This document shows, piece after piece, positions 10,293 to 19,727 of a DNA stretch of 64,000 bases; positions within the stretch are counted from its first letter, which is position 1, and every line of letters begins with the position of its first letter. A program made the translations under genes and the position numbers. The DNA lies in assembly GCF_003263785.1 (NCBI RefSeq), contig NZ_JYJK01000130.1:1-64000 (forward strand), written 5' to 3'. Source of the stretch: Vibrio variabilis. GTDB taxonomy: Bacteria > Pseudomonadota > Gammaproteobacteria > Enterobacterales > Vibrionaceae. The notes below the pieces were generated by a model. It was not told the DNA's origin. It did no database searches and saw only the letters and a list, made by a program, of their open reading frames with translations.

Positions 10293-11720
10293 TTAAGCGT
10301 TTGCTTCACGCTCAGCGATAAACTCTAGCGCCATCTTAATGCGAGCAATCACGCGCTCTTTGCCAACAAGCTCCATAACAGCATCCACTGAAGGTGATTG
10401 ACCACCACCCGTCACTGCTACGCGAAGTGGCATACCGATTTTACCCATGCCGATTTCTAGCTCTTCGCAAACGGCAGCAATCACTTGCTCTTTAATGTTT
10501 GCCGTTGTCCACTCTTCTAGCGCTTCTACTTTAGCAAGCGCAGCTTCTAGTGGCTGCTTAGCAACACCACGTAGGTGCTTCTTCGCTGCACCCGCTTCAA
10601 ACTCAGAGAAATCTTCGTAGAAGTAACGGATCTGCTCTGCAAGCTCAACAAGCGTATTACAACGCTCACCTACAAGCTTGATCACGTCTGTGATTGCAGG
10701 GCCATTTTCTGTGTTTAGCTTCTGCTCATCTAGGTGCCACTGCAGGTGCTTAGCCACGTACTCAGGTTCAGATGTCTTGATGTAGTGGTTGTTCAGCCAG
10801 TTTAGCTTGTCTGTGTTGAACGCTGATGCTGACTTAGAGATGGCGTTTAGTGAGAACAAGTTAATCATCTCTTCTTGAGAGAAGATCTCTTGGTCACCGT
10901 GAGACCAGCCTAGACGCACCAAGTAGTTGTTAAGTGCATTAGGCAGGTAGCCTTCATCACGATATTGCATAACAGACACGGCACCATGGCGCTTTGACAA
11001 CTTAGCACCATCATCACCTAGGATCATTGCACAGTGAGCAAAAGTCGGAACTGGCGCACCTAGAGCTTCATAGATGTTGATTTGACGTGGCGTGTTGTTG
11101 ATGTGATCTTCACCACGAACCACGTGAGTGATGCCCATATCCCAGTCATCGACCACAACCACGAAGTTGTAGGTCGGCGCACCATCAGTACGACGGATGA
11201 TAAGATCATCCATTTGGCTGTTAGCAATCTCGATACGACCACGGATTTGATCATCAAATACTACGCTGCCCTCTTTCGGGTTGCGGAAACGAATCACACA
11301 TGGGTCACCCTCTTTAGCCGCTGCGTTTGCAGCAACGATTTTCGGGTGGTTTGCATCGTAACGAGGGATCTCTTTATTTGCTTCTTGCTCAGCACGGATC
11401 TCTTCAAGTAGTTCTTTTGGTGCGTAGCACTTGTAAGCTTTGTCTTCTGCAAGTAGCTTGTCGACCATTTCGTTGTAACGATCAAAACGCTTCGACTGGT
11501 AGTACGGACCTTCGTCCCACTCAAGTCCCATCCACTGCATGCCTTCAAGGATCGCATCTACCGCTTCCTGAGAGTTACGCTCAAGATCCGTATCTTCAAT
11601 ACGTAGAACGAATTCACCGCCTTGGTTTTTAGCAAATAACCAAGAGTAAAGTGCAGTACGCGCACCACCGACGTGAAGATAGCCAGTTGGGCTTGGAGCA
11701 AAACGTGTTTTAACCGTCAT
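10293..11720 (-). CDS. gltX: Glutamyl-tRNA synthetase
   Basis: Class I aminoacyl-tRNA synthetase that charges tRNA-Glu; 475 aa from ATG 11720 ([13 protein letters not shown]). The HIGH-type motif is in [12 protein letters not shown] near the N-terminus and the KMSKS-type motif is KLSKRHGA. The C-terminal anticodon-binding domain is complete. I preferred 11720 to the upstream start at 11750 because the family begins at this methionine. It is divergent from copA. Confidence 0.97.
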   Translation of the reverse strand: MTVKTRFAPSPTGYLHVGGARTALYSWLFAKNQGGEFVLRIEDTDLERNSQEAVDAILEGMQWMGLEWDEGPYYQSKRFDRYNEMVDKLLAEDKAYKCYAPKELLEEIRAEQEANKEIPRYDANHPKIVAANAAAKEGDPCVIRFRNPKEGSVVFDDQIRGRIEIANSQMDDLIIRRTDGAPTYNFVVVVDDWDMGITHVVRGEDHINNTPRQINIYEALGAPVPTFAHCAMILGDDGAKLSKRHGAVSVMQYRDEGYLPNALNNYLVRLGWSHGDQEIFSQEEMINLFSLNAISKSASAFNTDKLNWLNNHYIKTSEPEYVAKHLQWHLDEQKLNTENGPAITDVIKLVGERCNTLVELAEQIRYFYEDFSEFEAGAAKKHLRGVAKQPLEAALAKVEALEEWTTANIKEQVIAAVCEELEIGMGKIGMPLRVAVTGGGQSPSVDAVMELVGKERVIARIKMALEFIAEREANA

Positions 11721-11840
11721 CGAAAGTACCTTGTTGTCAACGTCGCACAATGCTTGTCATCGTGCGTTGCAAATTTTGGGCGCTATTTTATCACCTTACA
11801 CTAATTCTACAATCTCTATACCTAAATGAGATGAAACCAC

Positions 11841-11871
11841 TTGACCTTACCCTTGAGGGAAGGTTTATGTT
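11841..11871 (+). promoter_or_regulatory. CueR-type copper-responsive promoter of copA
   Basis: A -35 box TTGACC (11841-11846) and a -10 box TATGTT (11866-11871) are separated by 19 bp, the long spacer typical of MerR-family promoters. Between them lies the dyad ACCTTACCC-TTG-AGGGAAGGT (11844-11864), very close to known CueR operators. Transcription should start near 11878, about 25 nt before the copA ATG. A CueR homologue with both copper-binding cysteines is encoded at 24202-24600. Confidence 0.9.
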
Positions 11872-11902
11872 TAGCATTAGTACACAAGTATTGAGGTTGG
11901 TT

Positions 11903-14634
11903 ATGGTCACTTATACGCTCAATTTATCAGGCTTATCCTGTATGGGTTGCGTAAAAAAAGTTCGCAATGCATTGGAGCAGTCATCGATTGATATTGAAAT
12001 CAAACAGCTCGATAAGCACACTTTAACGGTCGAGACGGCCGCCAATATCGATGACATTATCCAGCCTATCGCCGACCTAGGCTTTGAGGCCAAACCCGTA
12101 CGGTATTTTGAGCTCTCAGGCCTTAACTGTGGCAAATGCGTCGCCAAGCTTCAGGCTCAACTTGAAACGCTTGATTCAAGCAATATCATTGCACTAAGTA
12201 AGCAGTCACTTACTATTGAATCCAATCTTGATGTTAAACTCATCCAAGACGCCATTGAGCAAGTGGCTTCCAAGCCGTATTGAGCGATGCTCCGCAACTC
12301 GACACCGCGAGAAATGAGCTAAGCCATACGACAGAAACTACGACCGAAAATAAGCCTGTCGATTCAGTTAAGGCATCAGCCACCAGCTCAGCGGCTTCTT
12401 CTCAGCCTGGTTCCAGCATTCAACTGCTTATTCAAGGGATGACATGTGCAAGCTGCGTTTCGTCGGTCGAAAAAGCGCTGCAATCGGTCGCGGGCGTCGA
12501 CAAAGCGCGCGTTAACCTTGCAGAGCAAAGCGCATTAGTACTTACTAGCTTAGCTAATTCTGAAATAGAACAACCTCTGCTTCAAGCCGTCAAAAAGGCA
12601 GGCTATCAAGGTGAGGTCGTTGAAGACTTAGCCTCAACACAGCAAAAACAGCAGCAGGCACTACAACAACATCAAGCACTGCAAAAGCGTAATACGATTT
12701 GGGCATTGGCCATGGGCGCACCTCTTATGCTGTGGGGTGTACTCGGTGGCAGCATGACGATACAAAACTCAACGGATCAGCTTGCTTGGGGCGTTGTTGG
12801 CTTGCTGTGTCTGTGGCTTCTCGCGACCGCTGGCCGTGCCTTTTATGCCAATGCTTACCAAGCCCTTAGACACAAACGCGCGACTATGGATACACTCGTC
12901 GCCCTTGGTACGGGAGCTGCCTGGCTGTACTCCATGCTCGTTGTGATCATGCCATCTTGGTTTCCAGAGGCATCACGCCATGTCTATTTTGAAGCGAGCG
13001 CGATGATTATCGGTTTGATCTCGCTTGGTCATTTTATTGAAGCGAAAGCGAAAGCGAAAACCAATCAATCGTTGCAGGCATTGATGAACTTGCAGCCTCA
13101 AGTCGCGACAGCGATTGTCGATGGCCAAGACGTCACGCTTCCAGTCTGTGACATCCAGCTAGGGATGTTGCTGCGCATTAAGCCAGGGGAGAAGGTGCCC
13201 GTTGATGGAGAAGTCATTGAGGGCCACAGCTATCTGGATGAGTCGATGTTAACCGGTGAGCCCATTGCGGTTTCAAAAGGCATTAAGGATAGTGTTTCCG
13301 CAGGCACCGTGAATACCGATGGCAGCTTGGTCATCAAAGCGACTGGAATTGGCGCCAACACCATGCTTTCGCGAATCATTCATTTAGTGCGAGACGCTCA
13401 AAGTAGCAAACCGGCTATCGCCAAGCTTGCGGACTCTATTTCTGCGGTGTTCGTTCCCGTTGTCGTTGCGATTGCACTGTTTTCTGCCTTGCTCTGGTTT
13501 TTCATCGGGCCAGAGCCGAAGGCAAGCTACATGCTTGTGGTGACCACCACTGTACTCATTATCGCCTGCCCATGTGCGCTTGGGTTAGCGACACCGCTAT
13601 CCATCACTGTCGGTATTGGTAAAGCCGCCCAAGCAGGCATATTAATTAAAGATGCGGATGCGCTTCAAAAACTCAGTAAAGTCAACGCTGTGGTATTTGA
13701 TAAAACCGGTACCTTGACGCTTGGGCAGCCAAAAGTGCAGGCTGTTCATCCTGTCGGTATCAGTGAAGCCGAATTGGCTAAGTGGGTCGTTCCGCTTGAA
13801 AAACGCTCGGAGCATCCGCTCGCTAAAGCGGTCATCGACTATTGGAATGACGCTCATCCCCTTGAACCAGAGCAGTTTGAGAATCTCAAAGGGAAAGGCG
13901 TGCAAGGCATCGTTGATGGTAAGCGGATCGTCATTGCCTCAATCAATCACATAAAAGCACTGGGCATAGACCTAGAGGCGCTCGAAGTCCCGCTTGCTCA
14001 AGCCGCCAATCAAGCCCATACGCCAATCGTTGTTGCTATTGAGGGTCAAGCCGTCGCCTTAATTGCCATTGCCGACGGGATAAAAGTCGATGCTGCGAGT
14101 GCCATTAGCTCTCTAAAAGCACAAGGCATTCACACTATTATGCTTACTGGCGACAACCAGCATGTTGCTGGTGTCATTGGTAAGCAGCTAGGCATAGATG
14201 AAGTCATTTCTGAGGTACTGCCGGACGAGAAAGCCGCGCACATTGCCTCACTAAAAGGCCGCTATCAACATGTTGCTATGGTAGGCGATGGCATTAACGA
14301 TGCACCGGCACTTGCGCTAGCCGATGTGGGCATTGCAATGGGCACTGGCAGTGATGTCGCGATAGAGAGCGCTCCTATGACGCTACTCAACAGCAATCCA
14401 GAGCGTGTCAGCTATGCCATCTCGCTATCGCGCGCGACGGTACGCAACATTAAACAAAACCTGTTTGGTGCCTTTATCTACAACACCCTAGGTATCCCTA
14501 TTGCTGCGGGTGTGCTGTATCCTCTGTTCGGATTTTTGCTAAGCCCTGTTTTTGCAGGCGCAGCAATGGCACTTTCCTCGATTACTGTCGTAACTAATGC
14601 CAATAGATTGAGAAAGTTTCAGCACAAAGGCTAA
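11903..14634 (+). CDS. copA: Copper-exporting P1B-type ATPase CopA (frame disrupted near 12281)
   Basis: Inner-membrane Cu(I) efflux ATPase. Three N-terminal heavy-metal-associated domains are visible, with metal motifs CMGC, CGKC and CASC. The ATPase core has TGEP, the membrane metal site CPC in IACPCALGLATP, the phosphorylation motif DKTGT and GDGINDAP. The first two HMA domains are in one frame ending at 12283 and the rest in another. One added T at 12280-12281 joins them (SKPY-LSDAPQ) into about 910 aa, near the size I recall for Vibrio CopA. The alternative is a separate two-HMA chaperone overlapping copA; I favour one gene. The start ATG 11903 follows GAGG. Confidence 0.92.
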
Positions 14635-14706
14635 CCGCTGCTATAAGCAATATCTATAGCTTTGCAGCTCATTGTTTCTAAGAATAATTACTTAAAAGGA
14701 AGGATT

Positions 14707-15156
14707 ATGTCGACCACTAAACGAATGATAAAACTGGCTACACTATCGCTGGCCGTATTCACTGGCTCGGCGTTTGCGACCAACGTACTGACCTACAAAT
14801 CGCCTTACTGCGGCTGCTGTAAGGATTGGGTTACTCATATGGAAGATGCTGGCTTTACCGTGGCGGTAGAAGACCATAAAAACATGAACCCAATTAAACA
14901 AAAGCTTGGCGTAAAACCGGAGCTCGCTTCATGCCACACCGCAGTCATTGGTGATTATGTATTTGAAGGCCACATCCCAGCAGACGATATCAAAGCATTT
15001 TTAGACAACCCACCTAAAGGCGCGAAAGGGCTTGCCGTCCCAGGCATGCCAGTAGGCTCGCCAGGCATGGAGTATGGCGACCAAAAAGACCCATACCACG
15101 TCTATGCGTACAATGAAGAAGGGCAGGTTTTTTCTTACCGCTCGCATAACATGTAA
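14707..15156 (+). CDS. DUF411 family periplasmic metal-binding protein
   Basis: Secreted protein of the DUF411 family, often found in copper and silver resistance loci. It is 149 aa with a signal peptide (LATLSLAVFTGSAFA). The putative thiol metal site CGCCKDW lies just after it, followed by a Met/His-rich region including HKNMNP, MPVGSPGMEYGD and a final HNM. The ATG at 14707 follows the ribosome site AAAAGGAAGG. It lies 72 nt after copA on the same strand with no terminator between, so it is probably in the CueR-controlled transcript. The exact role (copper chaperone or scavenger) is inferred. Confidence 0.88.
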   Translation: MSTTKRMIKLATLSLAVFTGSAFATNVLTYKSPYCGCCKDWVTHMEDAGFTVAVEDHKNMNPIKQKLGVKPELASCHTAVIGDYVFEGHIPADDIKAFLDNPPKGAKGLAVPGMPVGSPGMEYGDQKDPYHVYAYNEEGQVFSYRSHNM

Positions 15157-15160
15157 TCAA

Positions 15161-15188
15161 AAGCGCCCACGTTACCGTGGGCACTTTT
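15161..15188 (+). terminator. Terminator of the copA operon
   Basis: GCCCACG (15165-15171), TTAC loop and CGTGGGC (15176-15182), then a short T run, directly after the DUF411 stop. Confidence 0.8.
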
Positions 15189-15249
15189 ACATTGAGCCAT
15201 TTTCAAATTGAACGACTCTAAGGCTAAGCGAGCCAGCTAGACCAACTCG

Positions 15250-15993
15250 TCAGAAATGATAGCTACCACCAACAACAAACGCTGAGTTTGCGGTACCACG
15301 CGGGTAGTAAGGCGTTCTAAAGTGTCCCTGATTTTTGTACTCAAAATATGGCTGAAACGCATATTTCGTGAGCGTAAGTCTAAACTCATGATCCATCGCA
15401 TTATCGCGATAATTGTAATAAGGGTAGTAAGCGCCGCCCATATGAATCACGTTGTTATAGTGTAATTTAATGGGATGCGACTTCAGCTGATAGGCGATCT
15501 TGTTGTCAAAGCGATAATCGATGTCAGGCTTATAGCCAAAACGGTCATGCTGCGCATACGCTTCCACACGTGTGCGGTGACTAAGAGACACGCCTTCATC
15601 AAAATCATAACCAATCTTAAATAAAGGTCGATACTGCATGGTCTCACCAAGCTGCATCAAATGCTCATACCCAGCGCCTAGCCAAAAGTTTTTCGACATT
15701 TGAAACTTCTGCTCAACCCCCAGCGTCGTGAGCGGTGCCCGTGCTGAGTGACCGTAATAAACATTGTCATGGTGATGATGGTGACTGTGTGGCGTTTGAC
15801 CAATTGGAATATCTTCAATCTTAAAGCGAACCGTCGTATCCGTATCAAATGTATGGCCTGCTTCCATTTTTGCGGTCGTCTTTGATTCGTAGAGATAGGT
15901 ACTGTTGAATTGGATGTTGCCCTCGATATACGAAGAGGCAGCGCTCGTTCCAAAACTCGCAAGTGTGAAAAGCGCAATCGATAAGTGTCGCAA
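15250..15993 (-). CDS. KdgM-family outer-membrane porin with a histidine-rich loop
   Basis: Predicted outer-membrane beta-barrel of the oligogalacturonate-porin (KdgM) family, about 247 aa, ending in the barrel signature VVGGSYHF. It is similar to the gene at 16871-17521 (shared AGHTFD..T, GAGYEHLMQ.G-T-QYRPL-KIGY-FD and related stretches). Unlike that paralogue it carries a His-rich segment, HSHHHHHDN with a further His at 82 (His 69, 71-75, 82), probably in an external loop or periplasmic turn. I chose the TTG at 15993 because AAGGAAG lies 5 nt upstream and the signal peptide then starts normally; an ATG at 16053 is the alternative. The substrate is unknown. Confidence 0.75.
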   Translation of the reverse strand: MRHLSIALFTLASFGTSAASSYIEGNIQFNSTYLYESKTTAKMEAGHTFDTDTTVRFKIEDIPIGQTPHSHHHHHDNVYYGHSARAPLTTLGVEQKFQMSKNFWLGAGYEHLMQLGETMQYRPLFKIGYDFDEGVSLSHRTRVEAYAQHDRFGYKPDIDYRFDNKIAYQLKSHPIKLHYNNVIHMGGAYYPYYNYRDNAMDHEFRLTLTKYAFQPYFEYKNQGHFRTPYYPRGTANSAFVVGGSYHF

Positions 15994-16259
15994 AAAAGCT
16001 TCCTTGTGCTTAGAAATTTGCGGCAATAATGAGGGGATACGAGCGAAACTCAAGTTCTGACATTGTCATCATTGAGCTAATTAGAAAAGAAAGAAAATAT
16101 CTATAAAGCCCGTAATTTCATAGCCTTAATAAAAAAAACAAACAAGAAAGTCAGGGACATGTCATCGTCAAAGCCAACTCATACACAATACTGACTTGCC
16201 TGCTGCGCTGATACGCAAGTCTCGTGTGCTTTAAAACTTTGCAAAAGAATACCAAAAAA

Positions 16260-16285
16260 AATAAGCCGGGCTGCGCCGGCTTATT
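16260..16285 (-). terminator. Terminator of the DUF2799 lipoprotein gene
   Basis: A 10-bp stem, AATAAGCCGG (16260-16269) with CCGGCTTATT (16276-16285), followed on the minus strand by a T run, 17 nt past the gene. Confidence 0.85.
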
Positions 16286-16302
16286 TCATGCTACAGATTC
16301 GC

Positions 16303-16656
16303 CTACAATCGACCTAGGCTCTGGTTTGATCGACCGTCGTTATATCTCATGCGGAATCGCCAATCCAGCTCATCACATACTCCGGCATACGACTTACCCA
16401 TAATCCCTAACTGATAGGCATCTTGACTACAATACTCTTGGCGACCTTTCTCATAGCCGTCTGAGTAAGCTACAAAAAGCGATTCCTCTTTGAGTTCTAG
16501 CCACTCCTGGTCTTTTTTAATAAATCCTTTTTGGCCTTCTTCGTACCCGAATTGACTCCATGACTCAGTAGAACCATCCGTAGGTAAGTTTGTCGCCGCG
16601 CATCCCGCTAGTACCATGGTGAGTAACATGGCTCCTAGTGTCGTCCAGTTTCTCAT
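16303..16656 (-). CDS. DUF2799 family lipoprotein
   Basis: Small lipoprotein of 117 aa from ATG 16656, with a lipobox (VLAGC) at residues about 17-21. It has two GYE-type repeats characteristic of DUF2799 proteins (QFGYEEGQKG and YSDGYEKGRQEYC). Function is unknown. It has its own terminator and lies between two KdgM-family porin genes on the same strand. Confidence 0.8.
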   Translation of the reverse strand: MRNWTTLGAMLLTMVLAGCAATNLPTDGSTESWSQFGYEEGQKGFIKKDQEWLELKEESLFVAYSDGYEKGRQEYCSQDAYQLGIMGKSYAGVCDELDWRFRMRYNDGRSNQSLGRL

Positions 16657-16826
16657 GAACACCTCCAAACGTCAGAGTTGAGTGATTTAAGCGTTTGTAC
16701 GAAAACGCACCGAATGTGTTCATTATCACGTATTCAAAAAAAGTCTCCACTACCCTAGAGGCCAGAACGGCGATTATTGCGAGACATCACTTAAATTTAA
16801 CACCAGATGTTACATTCATTACATAC

Positions 16827-16853
16827 AAAAAAGGCTCCCTACGGAGCCTTTTT
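16827..16853 (-). terminator. Terminator of the second KdgM-family gene
   Basis: AAGGCTCC (16831-16838), CTAC loop and GGAGCCTT (16843-16850), flanked by A and T runs, 18 nt past the stop at 16871. Confidence 0.85.
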
Positions 16854-16870
16854 CATGGGCAAATGACGCC

Positions 16871-17521
16871 TTAGAAGCCGTAAGATGCACCGAACACCAA
16901 CGCGTTGTTTTCGTTGTTCGCTTGGTTACGGTACTCGATGTATGGTTGAACGCCGCTACGAGTCCAAGTTGCACGAAGCTCGTGATCCATAGAGTTATCA
17001 GCACCACCTTGTTTGATGACATAGATGTTGTTGTAGCTAACCGCTAGAGGTTGATCTTGGAAGGCGTAAGCGATTTTGTTGTCTAGACGAGTTTCGTCGT
17101 TACGTTTGTCATCCGCTTGGATGTGGTGACGAGTACGGTTGCTTAGAGAGATACCGTTATCGAAGTTGTAACCGATTTTGATAAGTGGACGGTACTGGAA
17201 GGTATCACCGGCTTGAATCAAGTGGTGGTAACCCGCCGCTACCCAGAAGTTGTCATTGATGTTGAACACTTGCTCAGCACCTAGAGTAGTGAATGGTAGC
17301 GGACGATCACCATCACGCACATCACCTAGAGGGATTGCATCGATTTCAACCAAAAGAGTCGTGTTTGAATCAAAAGTATGACCTGCCTCTAGTGTAGACG
17401 TCTGTTTTGCGCCTTGCAGGTAAGTAGAGTGAAATTGAACGTTACCTGTTACATAAGAAGAACCAGCGAATGCGCTTGTTGATGTTACTGCTAGAGCGGT
17501 AAGAGCGAGAACTTTTTTCAT
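16871..17521 (-). CDS. KdgM-family outer-membrane porin
   Basis: Predicted 216-aa outer-membrane barrel with a clear signal peptide (ALTALAVTSTSAFA) and C-terminal Phe (FGASYGF). It is a paralogue of 15250-15993 but lacks that protein's His-rich loop, having DVRDGDRPLP in its place. KdgM-type porins take up acidic or neutral oligosaccharides; the substrate here cannot be told. A CRP-type operator lies about 126-139 nt upstream of the start, so catabolite control is likely. Confidence 0.85.
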   Translation of the reverse strand: MKKVLALTALAVTSTSAFAGSSYVTGNVQFHSTYLQGAKQTSTLEAGHTFDSNTTLLVEIDAIPLGDVRDGDRPLPFTTLGAEQVFNINDNFWVAAGYHHLIQAGDTFQYRPLIKIGYNFDNGISLSNRTRHHIQADDKRNDETRLDNKIAYAFQDQPLAVSYNNIYVIKQGGADNSMDHELRATWTRSGVQPYIEYRNQANNENNALVFGASYGF

Positions 17522-17982
17522 GGTTAAAACACCTTTATTTGATTGTGTGTGGACGACTTATGTTGTCGTCTTGTTACATTGCCGTTTTGGCTTGAGCACA
17601 ATATAACGACATTTAATTCGCGCCAACAAATAATAAACACCCTTTAGTGATCTTTATCACCAATCACAAATCAAATAAAATATAAACCCATAAAAAACAA
17701 AGATTTAAAATCAAACAAAAACCAATATCTATTTTTGTAAAGCAATGTAACCAGATCGCCATCACGAAAAAAGTCCGACTTCCCTACAATAAATCGTGAT
17801 AATGGCAGAAAATTGTAGATACCATCCTCAATATAGACGCCAAAACTGTGATCTTGATGAGGCATTTTAGAAAAAACAACGCTGTTTTTTAACGAGAGAC
17901 ACCACTTAATTCACCACAAAAGATAAGTCTCCAATGCCAATCATAGCCGACTAAGGGGCAACAAAGCCGACTATGCGCGTGT
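17522..17982. other. AT-rich regulatory gap between the KdgM-family porin and the DUF2057 gene
   Basis: 461 nt with no credible gene. It holds the promoter region of the porin at 17521 with the CRP-type dyad at 17647-17660, and a short repeat GACGAC (17552-17557) / GTCGTC (17565-17570) in the probable leader. The remainder is low-complexity AT-rich sequence. Confidence 0.6.
17643..17664 (-). promoter_or_regulatory. CRP-type operator upstream of the KdgM-family porin
   Basis: The dyad GTGATCTTTATCAC (17647-17660) sits in an AT-rich context and closely fits the core of the CRP consensus (TGTGA-N6-TCACA). It lies about 126 nt upstream of the porin start at 17521. Confidence 0.6.
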
Positions 17983-18446
17983 CTAGTTTTGATTGTGCTG
18001 ACGAATCAGCTCAAGGAAGTCTTCAAACCCAACAAAGCCTGAGGCATGTAACACCGTCGCGTCAAAATCAATCGGGCTACCCGTTGTATCTAAGAGTGAG
18101 AAGTCTAAGTTTTGTTCAAACGCTCGTGCATCCGCCTTGTCACGAAATAGACGATATGATAACTGCTCTCGCCTTTTGGGAGGGTAAACTCCAACACTAT
18201 AGGGTTTGAGCGATGTTTTTCCTTCATGGTGTTGTAAGGCACTGGCTGCTCAAGTGTCACTAAAATCTGATTGTCGCCTGCTGGCAAGTTCAATAATTGC
18301 TGGCTGACTAACCACTCTTTATCGACCTCTTTACTATTCACCACGTGTACCACGATACCTCTACTCAGTGATAGAACACTGTCCTCGTTCGCTTGTACAC
18401 CGCAGGCGACTAACAATGTCATTAGAGCTATTACTATCTTTTTCAT
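17983..18446 (-). CDS. DUF2057 family periplasmic protein (frame disrupted near 18173)
   Basis: Secreted protein of the DUF2057 (YccT-like) family with signal peptide IALMTLLVACGVQA. The family core is visible as LNLPAGDNQILVTLEQPV and KHRSNPIVLEFTLP. The frame breaks in CCAAAAGGCGAG, which should be AAAGGGCGAG. One added G continues the protein as REQLSYRLFRDKADARAFE...ELIRQHNQN to a stop at 17983, 154 aa in all. This is short for the family (the second copy here is 207 aa). It follows the porin after 49 nt and is the last gene of the chitobiase-porin operon. Function unknown. Confidence 0.75.
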
Positions 18447-18461
18447 GCTTTACCTCAATAA

Positions 18462-18480
18462 AGGGAGGCACTGCCTCCCT
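18462..18480 (-). other. Intercistronic hairpin between porin and DUF2057 gene
   Basis: AGGGAGGC (18462-18469) and GCCTCCCT (18473-18480) form a perfect 8-bp stem with a 3-nt loop. No T tract follows on the minus strand. It more likely stabilises the 3' end of the porin message or attenuates read-through than stops transcription fully. Confidence 0.6.
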
Positions 18481-18495
18481 GAAAATAGCCAACAA

Positions 18496-19646
18496 TTAGA
18501 ATACGTACTCTACGCCTACAGAGACTTCATTAAAGGAGTCCGACTTCCAGCGTCGGTACGCCACATCTTGCCCACCTCTCACCGGCACCTTGTTGTCTCC
18601 CATACGTACATCTCTAGCACGGAAGTAAAGAACCGCCGTTGGGTCAACATAATACATCGCTTGGAATGAGATCACGTCATCATCCGTACCCGCGAGCTTT
18701 TTGCCATTCACGTGCAGTTCCTCGTTTTTTGCATACCCCAGCTTGAACTGCCAATCAGCAATGTCGTACATGATGGCACTTGATAGAGCGTTCTGTTTCT
18801 CTTTTCGTCCAGTGTCGATGCCCGAGGTCACTGACGCATCTTGCCAGCGGTACTGAGTGAAGAATGAAATACCGTTGTCAAACCAACCTTGTAGGCTCGC
18901 TAAGTAGGTGTTGTTGTCCCAAATTCGGCTATCCGAGACTTTCTTATCCGTCGTTCCCGGCTTTTCATAACTCAAGGTTTCCTTAGTATTGCGGTTGAGC
19001 TCATACGCCCCTGATACTAAAAACGGCCCAACTTTATAATGCGCTGCACCGCCCTGCCACCAGCCTTGATCATTGCCAACCGCTGCAGCTTTGGTTCTAC
19101 CATAACCGAGGTCAACCGATAGACCACCCCACTCAGGTGAATCCCAACGGATTGTATTGGACGAGCGATCTTGGAATTTCGCACCACCAATGAGTCCCCC
19201 CAATCCCAAACGTCCCCCATACCAGGGTTTGCACCAGGCCAATCAACAATTTCATACATAGGCGTCAGCACTCGACCTAAGCGAATTTGCCCAAACGAGT
19301 CCCAATCTTCGAAACCGACAAAGGTATCACGCTCCCCCAAGCCACCGCTTGCTTCATGGTTCTTATAGGAAGGATCAACATAGCCAGATTCTATCTGCCA
19401 TATAAACAGTGGCTTAAACTTGGCAAACTGTTTGCTGCCTCGAAAACCTATTCGGCTTTCATTATTGGTTTGAAAACCTTCTAAGTTCGGTGAGTTTTCA
19501 TAATCACGAACGTGAGCTTGCAGAGCAATTTTTCCGTATACCTCGTATTTCATGCCTGCTTTGATTGCTTCAATATCGACAATGTTATCGGACGCAAAAG
19601 CCCCTGCCGACAAACACGTCAGCATTAGTACTGTTTTTTGTTTCAT
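18496..19646 (-). CDS. Chitoporin-like outer-membrane porin (frame disrupted near 19198)
   Basis: General-porin-type barrel, 383 aa after repair, with signal peptide (MLTCLSAGAFA) and a terminal Phe (VGVEYVF). It is clearly related to the porin at 25518-26651: both have NESR(I/F)G(F/L)RGS, ER/VRDT..GFE, GRVLTPMYEI-DWP and WDWGG-IGGA. The frame breaks in a C run at 19196-19201 (G7 read as G6), joining DVWDWG to GLIGGAKFQD. It is downstream of a chitobiase (82 nt gap) and upstream of a DUF2057 gene, so it probably imports chito-oligosaccharides; this is inferred from context. Confidence 0.85.
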
Positions 19647-19727
19647 TGTTGTTTTCTTAGTTGTGGCCTCCCTTTCTCAAACATCCTTTGTTGTGCGCAA
19701 GAAAGGGAAGCGTTGGAGGAAAGGGAT

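Noticed and set aside
17671-17865. 64-codon minus-strand frame in the AT-rich gap
   Set aside because: Lysine, phenylalanine and tyrosine-rich, no ribosome site, in the regulatory region of the porin. Probably chance.
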